DNA of 64,000 nt from Orobanche coerulescens (lineage: Eukaryota > Streptophyta > Magnoliopsida > Lamiales > Orobanchaceae): contig CM065801.1 in the NCBI GenBank assembly GCA_033398695.1, forward strand, positions 108,772,670 to 108,836,669. The letters are read 5' to 3'. A program made the position numbers and the translations under genes. The notes below the pieces were generated by a model. The model was not told where the DNA came from. It did not search any database and worked only from the letters and a program-made list of their open reading frames with translations. Below, piece after piece: positions 12,790 through 23,944 of this stretch (the first letter of the stretch is position 1; each line of letters opens with the position of its first letter).

Positions 12790-13000
12790 TAGCGTACGCT
12801 ACGTACTCTACGTAACGTGCGCTAAGCCTGCCTGTTAGCGTACGCTATCGTCTAAGTCTAGCATACGCTAGCCATGGGTCGACGATTCTCTCGATCGGAT
12901 CGACTCGGCTGATAACATAACGTACGTTACGTACCAAACGTAGCGTGCGTTAACTTATTCCCGATAGCGCACGTTAACTTACGTATGTTAGTGTGCGCTA
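12790..13000. repeat. Element A LTR second palindrome array (two quartets)
   Basis: Eight 12-bp units start at 12790, 12813, 12836, 12859 and at 12918, 12941, 12965, 12989. Spacing is 23-23-23 and 23-24-24. Units are variants of TAGCGTACGCTA, including TAACGTACGTTA. The array lies downstream of the TATA box, inside the predicted LTR intron. Confidence 0.85.
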
Positions 13001-13700
13001 ACCGTGCATGGCAGATTACTACTGGCAGAAAACTTGATCTAATGGTGATGAACTCACGAATTCTATGGTGATAATACATGTCATCCCCGTGCATATCATG
13101 CTCATAAGGTTTTGTGAAAGTTCTATACGGATTAAACGACTACGAGATACAAGGTTACGTATAATCATCACAACACCATAATTCATCTTTGATCTTCAAG
13201 GAATATCCTAAGTTCAATCCGTTATATGTCCCAAAACGTATGATCCCTTTATGTAAAGGCATAAGAACTTTGAAAATCTCCATATGCTGGTTACAAATCG
13301 GTTTGAAGCTTCAGAATATGCTAGGAGTTCAAACACTAAGAGGTTCAATGGTTTATACGATGAATAAGTACCGAAACATCGAAAATATCCTTCTAACACA
13401 TGATGTTCGACTACTTATGAATCTAACTGACTAGGTAAATCCCAAAACATGATCAAAAACGTCCTTCAGACTACTACTAATATTGGTGAAGAATCACCTA
13501 CCTCAAAGTAGTGAAGAACAAGGAGGAAATTCGAAGCAATCCAACGCCGAAGGCTTGAACACCAATCCCCAATGATCTACAATCTTCAACACGAGCTAGG
13601 ATGCCGGCAAGAAGTATTTAGGATGAAGAGAGTGACTTTCTAAGTTCAAGAATTCGGATGGGGGAGTGAAAAGTCTGAAAATATGAAAAAGGATGTTGTC

Positions 13701-13710
13701 TTATATATAG
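13701..13710 (-). promoter_or_regulatory. TATA box, element A 3' LTR
   Basis: The minus strand reads CTATATATAA, 11 bp from the nearest palindrome (13722-13733). Confidence 0.6.
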
Positions 13711-13721
13711 AAAATGGTTAT

Positions 13722-14029
13722 TAGCGCGCGCTAATCCATATTCATAGCGTGCGCTAATGGCTATTTTAAACGTTACTAATTTCCCTGAACTCATACTTTA
13801 GCGTGCGCTATCCTCATATGAGTAGCGTGCGCTAAAGCGTTGACTTGGCTTCTTCCCAAAAGCCGTCCAGGTTCATCCCGACACAATCCGACCAAGATCC
13901 CCGGCCTGATCTCACCTACCAACACGTCTCAATCATATTGACAACGTATAGCGTGCGCTAAGGTTCCTTCACAGCGTGCGCTATGGATCCAAGTTAGCGT
14001 ACGCTACACTTAGTCGATAGCGTGCGCTA
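13722..14029. repeat. Element A LTR upstream palindrome array
   Basis: Units start at 13722, 13745; 13799, 13823; and 13949, 13972, 13995, 14018. The last four are spaced exactly 23 bp apart. They are variants of TAGCGTGCGCTA and TAGCGCGCGCTA. Confidence 0.85.
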
Positions 14030-14179
14030 CATGCGCAGAATCACAATTTAAATCACATTCATGAAATCATGCGCTCAACAATACCGGATTATGAAATACG
14101 GAGAATAATACTCAGATCAAAATGTAATAATTACAATATCACAAGTTCCAAATACATAGCAGAAATCTCGGGTATTACA

Positions 14180-14191
14180 TCCTTCCTCCCT
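14180..14191 (-). other. Element A polypurine tract
   Basis: The minus strand reads AGGGAGGAAGGA directly before the 3' LTR TGTAATACCC. Confidence 0.85.
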
Positions 14192-14214
14192 AAAAAGAAG
14201 TTTCGTCCTGAAAC

Positions 14215-17200
14215 TTAAGATGAAAACAACTCTGGATATCTAGTCTTCATACTGTCCTCCGTTTCCCAAGTGGCCTCTTCAACTCCGTGCCATGACCATT
14301 GTACTTTAACCAAGGGTATTGGTTTATTCCTCAATTGTTTGATCCGACTCTCAAGTATCTTAATTGGTCTCTCCTCGAAGGTGCCATCATTAGCTATCTC
14401 GATCTCATCGAACTCAATGATATGACTGGGATCTGGTACATACTTCCGCAATTGAGATACGTGAAACACATTGTGAACGTGACTCAGCGATGGCGGTAAG
14501 GCCAACCTGTATGCTAAATCTCCAACTCTCTCGAGGATCTCGAATGGTCCGATATATCTTGGACTTAGCTTGCCTTTCCTCCCAAAACGGAAAATTCCTC
14601 GTGTAGGAGACACCTTCAATAGTACGTGGTCCCCAATGTCGAACTCTAGAGGGCGACGACGTACGTCTGCATAAGACTTCTGTCGACTCTGGGCAGTCAA
14701 CAGTCTTTCTCGAATCAAAGCTATCTTCTCTTGAGTCTGAACTATCAATTCTGGTTCCGTCCCGATCAAGTCCGAGGAATCATCCCAACACAAGGGTGAT
14801 CGGCATCTTCTCCCGTACAAAGCTTCAAATGGTGCCATCTTAATAGAAGCATGCCAACTATTGTTATAGGTGAATTCAATCAATGGCAAGTGAACTTCCC
14901 AATCAGTTGACCAATCCAACGCACAAGCTCTAAGCATGTCTTCTACTGTTTGAATAGTCCTTTCGGACTGACCGTCCGTTTGGGGATGATAAGTTGTGCT
15001 AAAGTTGAGCTCAGTCCCCAAAGACCTGTGAACTTCTTTCCAAAAGTGCGACACGAAGCGACCATCTCGATCTGAAATAATGGTCTTCGGCGTCTCATGC
15101 AATCTGACTATCTCTACAATAAATACTCGCGCCAATTTCTCGGGTCCCCAAGTATCTTTAATTCCTAGGAAATGAGCCGACTTGGTTAGTCGATCAACTA
15201 CAACCCAAATCATGTTCATTCCCGTCTTGGTCCTTGGCATACTGGTGATGAAATCCATCGAGATGTCTTCCCACTTCCACTCAGGAATCGGAAGCAGCTT
15301 TAACATTCCGGCAGGTCGCTGATGTTCAATCTTAACCTGCTGACAAGTCAAACACTTTGAAACATATTCTGCTACGTCCTTCTTCATATTCCCCCACCAA
15401 AAGTTTTGTTTTAGATCCTTATACATTTTACTGCTGCTGGGGTGAATAGAATAGGGCGCGCTGTGAGCTTCCTTCAGAATTGTCCGTCTCAATTCTTCAT
15501 TATCGGGAACGCAAAGTCGACTCTGAAATCTCAGAACTCCATCATCTTGTATCACGAATCCTGGGGATTTTCCTTTCTTTACTTCTTCACCTAACTGAAG
15601 GATCAGAGAATCGTTCAACTGCTTAGATTTGATCTCCTCGACTAGTGATGAAGTCAGTTCCATCACATATAGTTGCCCTTGTATTCCTGGTGCCCATACT
15701 TCAATCTCTTCGCGTATCAGTTCCCGTTGAATGCTGGTTTGGGATGTAAGTGCTTCCAACACTCGAAGAGAAACAGGTTTACGGCTCAATGCATCGGCTA
15801 CTACGTTTGCTTTACCCGGATGATAGAGAATCTCCAAGTCGTAATCCTTGATCAATTGCAGCCACCTTCTCTGCCTCATGTTTAATTCTTTCTAGCTGAA
15901 AATGTACTTGAGGCTCTTATGATCTGTAAAGATCTGACAATGAGTGCCGTACAAATAATGTCTCCAAATTTTCAATGCAAAGAATACAGCTGCCAGCTCC
16001 AGATCATGAGTCGGGTAATTAACCTCGTACGGTTTCAACTGCCGAGAAGCATAGGCAATCACCTTATCTTTTTGCATCAACACACATCCCAGACCCTGAT
16101 TTGAAGCGTCGTTGTATACCATGAATCCATCAGTTCCATCTGGTAACGCTAATATAGGTGCTGTCGTCAGTCTCTCCTTAAGTTCATCAAAACCAGCCTG
16201 CCATTTCTCATCCCACGTGAACTTTTGAGTTTTCTGTAACAACTGAGTGAGTGGACGAGCAATTTTGGAAAATCCTTCTACAAAACGGTGATAATACACA
16301 GCAAGTCCTAAGAAGCTTCGGACTTCTTTCACGTTATTAGGAGCTTCCCATTCCAAGATTGCTTCGACTTTCTTTGGGTCCACCTGAACTCCGTCAGCTG
16401 ATATCACATGCCTAAGAAAAGTTACTTCCCTAAGCCAGAACTCGCATTTGGAAAGCTTTGCATACAGCTGTTCCTTCCTCAAGGTGCACAAAACCACGCG
16501 CAAATGTTCGGCATGCTCCTCTGCGTCCTTCGAATATATCAAGATGTCATCAATGAAGACGACCACAAATTTATCCAAGTATTCTAAGAATACCTGATTC
16601 ATCACTTGCATGAATACCGCAGGAGCATTGGTAAGTCCAAATGGCATCACTACAAATTCATAATGCCCGTACCGAGATCTGAAAGCAGATTTCGGTATAT
16701 CCGATTCCTAAATTCTCAACTGATGGTATCTTGATCGCAAGTCAATCTTCGAGAATACCCTTGCTCCTTGCAGTTGATCAAACAAGTCATCGATCTGAGG
16801 TATAGGATACTTGTTCTTGATCGTCATCTTGTTGAGCTCCCTGTAATCAATACACAGTCGGAGGGATCCGTCTTTCTTCCGGACAAAGAGAACGGGCGCT
16901 CCCCAAGGAGAAACGCTAGGTTGAATATAACCCTTCTGTAACAATTCCTCCAGTTGCTTCTTGAGTTCATACATCTCGGTTGGCGCCATGCGGTATGGTG
17001 CTCTGGAATTAGGAGCTGCTCCAGGCTCTAATTCGATAGTGAACTCCACTTCTCTCTGTGAAGGTAACCCAGGTAGTTCGTCAGGAAATACATCTGAGAA
17101 CTCATTCACAACTGAAATAGACGAGAGCTCTACTCCTTCCTCTTTCCTGATGGCATAGCACCAAAGTCCATGACATCCCTGCTTCAGTAATTTCACGGCT

Positions 17201-17305
17201 TTCATTGCTTTGACCAATTTTCCCGAGCTTCCCGGTCTCCATCCTCGGAATAAGTGTTCAGATCCGTCATCAGCAATGATAGAAATGACTCTCTCTCGGT
17301 AATTC
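14215..17305 (-). pseudogene. Element A polymerase: RT, RNase H, integrase, chromodomain
   Basis: One reading frame runs from the CACTA junction to a TAA at 14215, broken only by two TAG stops (16708 and 15892). Domains in order: RT with LCIDYREL and the FIDDILIYS catalytic box; RNase H beginning near DASNQGLGC; integrase with an HHCC finger (paired H, then CLTCQQ), DFITSM, SDRDGRF and the SERTIQT helix; a GPF module (YIGPFEIL); and a chromodomain ending in EEATWETED...YPELF. The FLGLA region shows [11 protein letters not shown], an altered version of the form in B and C. The chromodomain would direct integration toward modified chromatin. The protease end and gag lie beyond the CACTA in the same phase. 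Confidence 0.9.
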
Positions 17306-17308
17306 ATA
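17306..17308 (+). other. CACTA target site duplication, left
   Basis: ATA precedes CACTAGTAG here and follows CTACTAGTG at 33240-33242. CACTA transposons make 3-bp duplications. Confidence 0.85.
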
Positions 17309-17530
17309 CACTAGTAGAAAAAGGGCCTTTCTTGACGCGCATTTGGCGTCATAAAGGGCCTTTATGACGCGCAAATGCTGGTCATAGAAGGACCAGTCAT
17401 AACTCATTATGACTCGCATTTGTTCGTCATTGTACAATGACACGCACTTATGACACCCACTTTATGACGCCCTTTTCTGACAACTATATATGCGTGTCAT
17501 AAAAGTTATGACCCCTATTTCTGATTTCAG
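17309..17530. repeat. CACTA left terminus and subterminal repeats
   Basis: After the terminal inverted repeat come repeated short motifs: GACGCGCAAATG, GACGCGCATTTG, TATGACACCCAC and GCGTGTCATAA in both orientations. Such arrays are transposase-binding regions in CACTA elements. The matching right end is at about 33080-33239. Confidence 0.7.
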
Positions 17531-18078
17531 TTTTTGCGTGTCATAACTTCAAAATTATTTTTTTTTTTTTCTGGCTTTTATGACCCCCTGCTAAACCTGC
17601 AATTATATACCAATTGTACCCAATTCATTACAAAACCTGCTGATCGATTGTACAAAATTAACGCATTTCATATATATCGCAAAACATGCGTTACCAATTC
17701 ATTACATGACTCGACTAAACTCGATCATGTCAAAATCGGATCAATATTATCTAGTTTACGATTACTACCAATTGTACCCATTTCTACCAACTGTACCTAT
17801 TCCTACAAACAGTTTTACTCCCTAAAAATAAAATTCGACACAGTAAAACAAGCATAATTAGACAAGTTAACTAGCCAATAACAGGGACAACCGAGAAACG
17901 GCATCTAAACTCTAAAACCAGCTGCCAATTCACAGTCACAACTGCTCCCTGCTCCCTTCATCTCTTTTCTTCTGTTACACAACACATAGGAAAGCCAACA
18001 ACAACAATAATCAAGATGAGAGCTAGCAAATGTATTATTTGGTAAAAGTAGAAATTGTATTAATGATTCTGATCTCAC
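17531..18078. other. CACTA left interior, no gene recognised
   Basis: AT-rich sequence with repeats of ACCAATTGTACCCA-like words near 17600 and 17765. I see no coding sequence that I can support. Confidence 0.5.
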
Positions 18079-18178
18079 AGTGGCAAAGACCCAATTTGGA
18101 TATAACTCGGTAACAATGTCAATGTACTTCTCCATTGCTTCTTCAGGAGGCATGGTGCCCAGCTTCTTCCATGCTTGC
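18079..18178 (-). pseudogene. Captured exon resembling an acyl-CoA-binding domain
   Basis: On the minus strand a 100-bp open stretch is bounded by a TGTTAG|G acceptor and a CACT|GTGAGA donor. It encodes AWKKLGTMPPEEAMEKYI followed by DIVTELYPNW. The pattern AW-x2-L then EEAM-x2-YI-x2-V-x2-L fits the last helices of acyl-CoA-binding domains, whose proteins carry acyl-CoA esters in the cytosol or at membranes. Only one exon is visible and it is not linked to an intact gene. CACTA capture of a host exon is the likely origin. Identification rests on motif memory, so confidence is moderate. Confidence 0.45.
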
Positions 18179-18317
18179 CTAACACACCAACAAGACAGGT
18201 CATTAATTTGGTTAGCGGATAGATCTTCAATCTCACAGGGTAAGTGAAAAGATCCATCATACATGAGCGAGAAAGCCACACAGTACCACAAATTTCTAGT
18301 GTCATTAAAATATAACA

Positions 18318-19284
18318 CTTTTTAACACAACAATATGAAGAACATTTGTATATCAAAAATACCGATAACATCACTTCCAGCTGGTTTTGTGCTGCATCAA
18401 GAAGAAAATACGTTCAGAATATCTAAGGTAGGGTTCCGACCTTGAATTGAAAAAGTATGATCAGGAAATACACCTGAATGGCCTTGCAAGACCCGCCCAC
18501 TTGTTGCTCAATGACCATGACGGCTTGGTGTTTCCAGTTAACTGATATGAGATGCAAATCATATTACAAAGTTAATAAAATGTATAACGAAGTGCTTAAT
18601 GTCATTAAGATACAACACAACAGCACAAGCAAGCATGCAGAAAGCAGAAACCTCCAGACAAGTCATAATTAGATTGCAAAAAAATGGAACTAAATTGTCA
18701 AACGACACTCGCATCTAGATTCGAGATGTAGACAACATGAGAATTGCTACCGCAAGGTATCAAATATTATACAATTTGCTCAACGAATTAGAAACTAGAT
18801 CGATATCCTGGTTTCGACATACAGTAAAATATAATACAATCTGAACAGAATCAACCAACTAAACCATTAAAAAAAAGACAAGCTCTCAAATCAATCAGAG
18901 GCCTATATATGCCGCATATACATCTCCTGGAATAAACATAAGTTCTGATGTAAAAATTACCAAAAGATGAATCAAACTCATACTTGTTCTCCACTTTTTT
19001 CTACTTTTATAAATCACTCCCTTTCAAAACCATCGAATTTAAAATCGAGAATTCCTCATACCAATAATACATCTCTTAGTACTATATGTGATTAACGGAA
19101 AATATCATCCATACAACCAGATAAAATCCAATTAAACATAACAAACAACAGATCGACACATGGGCACCAAAACCAGTACCAAAATGGAAACTAAGATAGA
19201 AGTACAAACAGTCACAAAATAGACTCATGATAAAGAGACGTACGGTTTTGAATGCAGAAATAGGAGCCGATGAAAATTCACGGC
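18318..19284. other. CACTA interior left of element B, no gene recognised
   Basis: About 1 kb of AT-rich sequence. No open frame of interest and no motif that I recognise. It may include introns of captured genes. Confidence 0.5.
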
Positions 19285-19289
19285 GGCGG
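19285..19289 (+). other. Target site duplication of element B, left
   Basis: GGCGG abuts the 5' LTR and recurs at 29416-29420 after the 3' LTR. Confidence 0.9.
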
Positions 19290-19518
19290 TGTAATACCTA
19301 GTTGTAATTCAGTAATTATCACTCAGTAATTATCATTCAGTATTTATCATTCAGTAATTTCATTCATCATTGATCATTTGTCACTCATATTCAGTCATGG
19401 TATTCATCATTCAGAGTAATTGTATCGTGTATCAATCGTCATTCATCACTAATCTGATTGGAGTTTCGTGCCGTGTTTATCATCATTGTCATTTTCGTTG
19501 CAAGCTGTGCTTGAGGAG

Positions 19519-20042
19519 TAGCGCACGCTACATACTCCTTTTAGCGTACGCTAATTGGGGATAGGTAGCGCACGCTACCGCTCAGCTTTAGCGCACGCTA
19601 AGGCTACCTTGGCTGCAGTCCAGAAGGTACTGGACTGCAGGTGAGAATAATTGTAGCGCACGCTACGAGTGGTAAGTAGCGCGCGCTAAGGGCGGATCAG
19701 GTTGAGTCCAGTGGCTACTGGACTGCACCGGGTTTATTCATAGCGCACGCTATGCATTGTTGTTAGCGTACGCAACCGATATATTAGCGCACGCTAAATA
19801 ATGGTTGTAGCGCACGCTATCGAGGTTAGATCAGAGGGCAGATGGTTTTCTGGACTCCAGTACTGGGCATCAAATATTTCGCTAGCGCACGCTAACAATG
19901 GATATTAGCGCACGCTAGTAGTATGGCCGTAGCGCACGCTACAAAGAGGTACGTAGCGCGCGCTACCGTGTTCGGACAGTGGGTACTGGACTACCCAAAT
20001 TACTCGTTAGCGCATGCTATGCACAAGGGCTAGCGCACGCTA
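19519..20042. repeat. Element B 5' LTR palindrome array, 16 units
   Basis: Units of TAGCGCACGCTA (variants with GTAC, GCGC, GCAT) start at 19519, 19542, 19566, 19589; 19654, 19677; 19741, 19764, 19785, 19808; 19883, 19906, 19930, 19954; 20008, 20031. Spacing within groups is 21-24 bp, mostly 23. Groups are separated by 54-75 bp that often contain a second palindrome like TCCAGTGGCTACTGGA. Confidence 0.92.
19609..19644. repeat. Inter-group hairpin in element B LTR
   Basis: CTGCAGTCCAG and CTGGACTGCAG form a perfect 11-bp inverted repeat around AAGGTA. A related TCCAGTGGCTACTGGA lies near 19708-19725 between later groups. Confidence 0.75.
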
Positions 20043-20054
20043 ACCTGGACTGAG

Positions 20055-20060
20055 TATAAA
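20055..20060 (+). promoter_or_regulatory. TATA box, element B 5' LTR
   Basis: TATAAA lies 12 bp after the end of the last palindrome (20031-20042). Transcription would start near 20085. Confidence 0.65.
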
Positions 20061-20235
20061 TTGGACAGTTAGTCATACTTCTCCATTTGCTCATCTCATT
20101 TCACTCCTTCGGTATTTTTGGGCGATTTCGAGCGTTTCGGAGAGGGTTCTTCGAGGTGTAATCATCAATCATCATCTTCAAGCTCATCTTTCGGATTGAT
20201 CATCATTTCATCATCTTCATCACATCGAATCAAAG

Positions 20236-21344
20236 GTATTAATCTCTTGGATCTAGAATTTCGGATTTTTGGGTTTTCCTTCCGATTTCTTCGTGTAAGC
20301 TTGGATTATCATTGGGATATGTTAAGTTATGGATTATCTACTTGGATAAATATATTCCTCCGGATTTAATGGTTATTTTCGGAATTGTTTTCAAGAACCC
20401 TTGGGGTTGACTTCGGTTAATTGGGGATTTTCCGATTGATGTCGTTATAATCATGAATTATGGATTCCTAATGGATTATTGATATCATTGAAGTGTTTTG
20501 TTAGTTCGAAATACTCATTTTGGTGTGGGTTTCGACATATTCGGGATTGGATATTTCCGAAGTTGTGCGGTCGGTTACGTATTCGTTAGAATGCCCCAAT
20601 GAGTTTGATTATCGTTGTTTCGACCTTTGAGTTAGTCGTGTTTTGTTGTTTGATGCGTGTATTGAACGGTTGTTGGTAATTATTGTTATTCAAGGTTGTT
20701 CGAGCGACCGGTATTTCACTTAGGATGTTGTTCGTGGACTGACATTCTTCATCGGTATTGAGTAAGTTGATTCTTACTCGGTTAAAAGGATATTCATTCC
20801 TTTTGTTGTTGATCATTCATAATCATAACTCATTCATCATTGTATTAATCATTTTGAGACTTGTAATTGTCGGATAATCATTTCATTAGCGAGGAACGGC
20901 GGTTCCAATCATTTCATTGAAAACTATCAATCACTTCATTATCACTCTCGTATCGGTGAGTCATTCTTGACTTTGTCGGATTAGTATTATTCATTGATAT
21001 TCATTATGGTCATTCTTGTTCATATGACCTTAAGGTTCATATTGCGTGGCGGGTGCGGATGTGTGGAATTTTTAGTCGGGCACATGATGGCCATGTATTG
21101 GGAGTGATACATTGACTGCACACGGTAACGATTACCTCGTGAGACTAATTAGGTACAAGGACGGGTGTGTCCGGTCATCCGTCTTGTACACTTGCACGTA
21201 ACACTACGGGCGTACTATGATGCTCCTCTTGGCGTAATTCATAACTAAGGATATTTCATAACTTGATTAAATCATGTTTGTGTATTTTCAACCCTTGAGG
21301 ATTGTTGTTACGTATGGCGGCCCGTTGGGGGATTTTGTTATCAG
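20236..21344 (+). other. Candidate LTR intron, element B
   Basis: A donor-like AAG|GTATTA about 180 bp after TATA and an acceptor-like TTATCAG|G match sites at the same relative positions in the other chromovirus LTRs here. Splicing is inferred, not shown. Confidence 0.4.
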
Positions 21345-21662
21345 GTCACGGCAAGGCAAAGGCACGGGAAGAGCATGTTGACGGCGACGAGTCCCAGTGA
21401 TACTAGTAGGGGGCCCCGGTCATTCCGTTTGTTCAGTCATTTTCAGTCATTTCAGTTATTTCTGTCATTTGTATTTTCCGCTGCAAATTCCGTTTGTAAT
21501 GTTTATTTATTCAGGGTGGTGTATTTTATCTTCATATAAAATACACTAGTATTCGGTATTGTCCTGGTGTGTTGTACTTAAACTCCTCATCGGAGTGTTT
21601 GGTAATATAATGTGGTTCGGTACTACAATTATATTATTTAATTCATCATTTTCATTTGCCTG

Positions 21663-21685
21663 GTGGGTCCCAGTCGGGGATTCAC
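21663..21685 (+). other. LTR-terminal hairpin, element B
   Basis: GTGGGTCCC pairs with GGGGATTCAC (allowing G-U) around a short loop, followed by GGC and CTGTAAT as in the other LTRs. The 3' LTR copy lies near 29358-29380. Confidence 0.55.
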
Positions 21686-21724
21686 GGCACTGTAATATCC
21701 GCCTAGTTTGGGGTGTTACAGAGT

Positions 21725-21736
21725 TGGTATTGGAGC
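21725..21736 (+). other. Element B primer binding site
   Basis: TGGTATTGGAGC starts 4 bases after the LTR. It is close to TGGTATCAGAGC, the plant initiator tRNA-Met complement. Confidence 0.8.
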
Positions 21737-22125
21737 GTGGTTTTGAATACTACCCTCCAAGTCATGTCTCATTTAAAATCATCGTCATCGGACTAGTATC
21801 ATTGGACTTTCGCGTCACGTGTGACCTGTGCAAATGCCGAGCCAATCAGACCAAGAACTGTAAGATTTATAATGCCATGGTATAATTTCTGGCAATAGTC
21901 ATTCATTCATAATTCATCAGTTAACAATCCTCAATCATCATTGTCATTTTGACCAGGACGGTCAGGTTAACTCATTAATCAGTCAATTCATTTCATTGTT
22001 CATTGTTGATCAGGAAGATCGGATCATTAATCTTGTTAACTCATCCAAGATAATCATTTCAGTAACTTCATCAGATAATCATGTCACGTCAATCAATCAT
22101 TCATGTAATCGCTATATTTGAGCGC

Positions 22126-22211
22126 GTATGCTCATTTTCATTATTTCATAATATAATCATAATGTGATACTCATGCGAGATGTATAATCATCATATGACT
22201 TTCCACTTCAG
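22126..22211 (+). other. Candidate leader intron, element B
   Basis: The acceptor CCACTTCAG is followed directly by TATGG, the same CAG|TATG arrangement as in elements A and C. The donor is uncertain; GCGC|GTATGC at 22126 is one option. Confidence 0.35.
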
Positions 22212-22212
22212 T

Positions 22213-23944
22213 ATGGAAAGGGCTGGCAGGACGTGGAGGACGAGGCCGTGGAGCGGGCCGAATCCCGAGAACTCGTGCGAATACCCGTGCAAATGCCAGG
22301 AATAATGCTAACTCATCGAGCAGCGACGCTGCCACTCACTCACCTGGACGCGATCATTCACTGTCAGGGAGTCGTACCCGGGACACGGCTCAGTCAGAGG
22401 GTGTCCGGGTCGACCCACTCGCATTTATGCAGGGCATGATGGCCCAAATGACTCAGATGGCTCAGTTGATGGAGACGATGCATAACTCCGTCAATCAGAA
22501 TCAGCAGGCTCCTCCGCCGCCACCTCAGAGGCAAGAGAGGAATGTGAGTAACATCATCGGCGATATCTCTCGCCAGAGGCCACCTACTTTTGAGGGCTCG
22601 TCTGAGCCGGCAGATATCATTCATTGGCTCGAGCATTTCGAGAAGCTGTTTGCGATGGTAGAGTGTCCCGAGGGACACAAAGTTTCTGTTGCGGCTTACT
22701 ACCTTGGTAAGAGCGCACATTCTTGGTGGTTGTCGTTGAAGCCCACCGAAGGATCTTGTACTTGGGATCAGTTCAAGACTCTCATGATGGAGAGGTATTA
22801 TCCGGCCCCACTCAGAGAGGCCAAGCTGTCAGAATTGCTCACCCCCGACCCCTCAACAGACGAGGATGTTCTCGCCATTGCCGAGAAATTTCAGGAACTT
22901 CTTCCGTTCGCCTCATCTATCATTCACTCAGAAGCGGACAAGATCAAGTATTTCAGCAAGAGGCTGAAACCCCGTATGAGACTTCAGTTACTTAATCATA
23001 ATTGCACCACGTTGGCCGAGTTCATTGAGAAGGCTCTTACTTACGAGCTTACGGCTAAGGAAATTGCTAAGCAGCAACCTTCGTCTGCTAGCAAGAAGTC
23101 CAAGAATCGTAATCAGTCTGAAGGCGGTCAGACAACCTTCAAGAAACCCCGTGCGGGCTCTGCTTTTTCTGAGCAACCTCCAGTGTCGTCTAAACCCGCG
23201 GAATCTCAGTCGCGAGCGGCCAGTTCGGCCATCACCTGTTACAACTGTGGGGATCTTGGTCATGTCAGCACCAAGTGTCCGAGACAGTCTGTCACGTGTC
23301 ATAACTGTGGAATTGTGGGACATAAGGCCCGTTTTTGCCGTAGGGACTCCAAACCTACTCAGACGTCATCTCAGGCACCTAAGCAGTCAGCCGTTCAGAA
23401 TCAGGCCACTCAATCAGCGTCGTTTAAAACGACGGGAGCGACTAAAGGTGGAGCTTTTAGCCATCAGACGGGAGCGTCCGGTGCCGGGACTAGCAAGCCC
23501 CGGATTTATGAGATGAAGAAGACCGATGATCCCGAGGCCCGAATGATCTCAGGTACACTCGATATTCTATCTCAACCTGTGTGTACTCTTTTCGATACTG
23601 GTGCATCGCATTCATTCATTTCCGAGTCATGTTTGAGTAGACTACGTCTGGGTAGTGCTACTAGTTGTGAGCCTTATGTCATTGGACTACCTGATGGTAG
23701 ACGAATTATCGGCAATCGTGAGATTCAGAATTGTCCGATTCAGTTTCATGGTCGTGTATGGCCAGCGGACCTAATCGTGGTAGATTTGCCGAGAGACGAC
23801 GTCATCTTGGGTATTGATTGGATGGATCGTCATGATGCCATCATTAGTGTCCGTAAGCGTATGGTCACTATCATTTCAGACGATGGGGTTGAATGTGTGT
23901 TTCAGGGAGGTAATCCCTACATTGCAGTAAGGTCATTAATTTGA
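22213..23944 (+). pseudogene. Element B gag-protease
   Basis: The ATG at 22213 follows the acceptor CAG, but the gag frame is one base off from it: the GRGGRGRG N-terminus is read from 22214. An extra G in GAAAGGG would explain this. From there the frame is open to 23944. Features: an N-terminal Arg-Gly stretch, a Retrotrans_gag core (PPTFEG, HWLEHFEKLF, SAHSWWL), two CCHC knuckles (CYNCGDLGHVSTKC and CHNCGIVGHKARFC), and an aspartic protease with DTGASHSFIS near residue 390 counted from the ATG at 22427. Gag builds the particle and packages RNA; the protease matures it. Confidence 0.9.

Larger units (their letters stand above)
11774..14179 (-). repeat. Element A 3' LTR
   Basis: Plus-strand ends are TGTAACACCCCGAG and GGTATTACA. 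In element orientation it holds palindromes at 14029-13722, TATA at about 13710-13701, a donor-like GAG|GTAGGT at 13501, a second palindrome array at 13000-12790, a roughly 57-bp tandem repeat at 12420-12250, a TTCAG|G acceptor-like site at 12074, and a terminal hairpin at 11835-11811. Confidence 0.9.
19290..21720 (+). repeat. Element B 5' LTR
   Basis: 2431 bp from TGTAATACC to GGTGTTACA. Order of landmarks: palindromes 19519-20042, TATA 20055, donor-like AAG|GTATTA at 20236, acceptor-like TTATCAG|G at 21344, hairpin 21663-21685. Confidence 0.92.
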
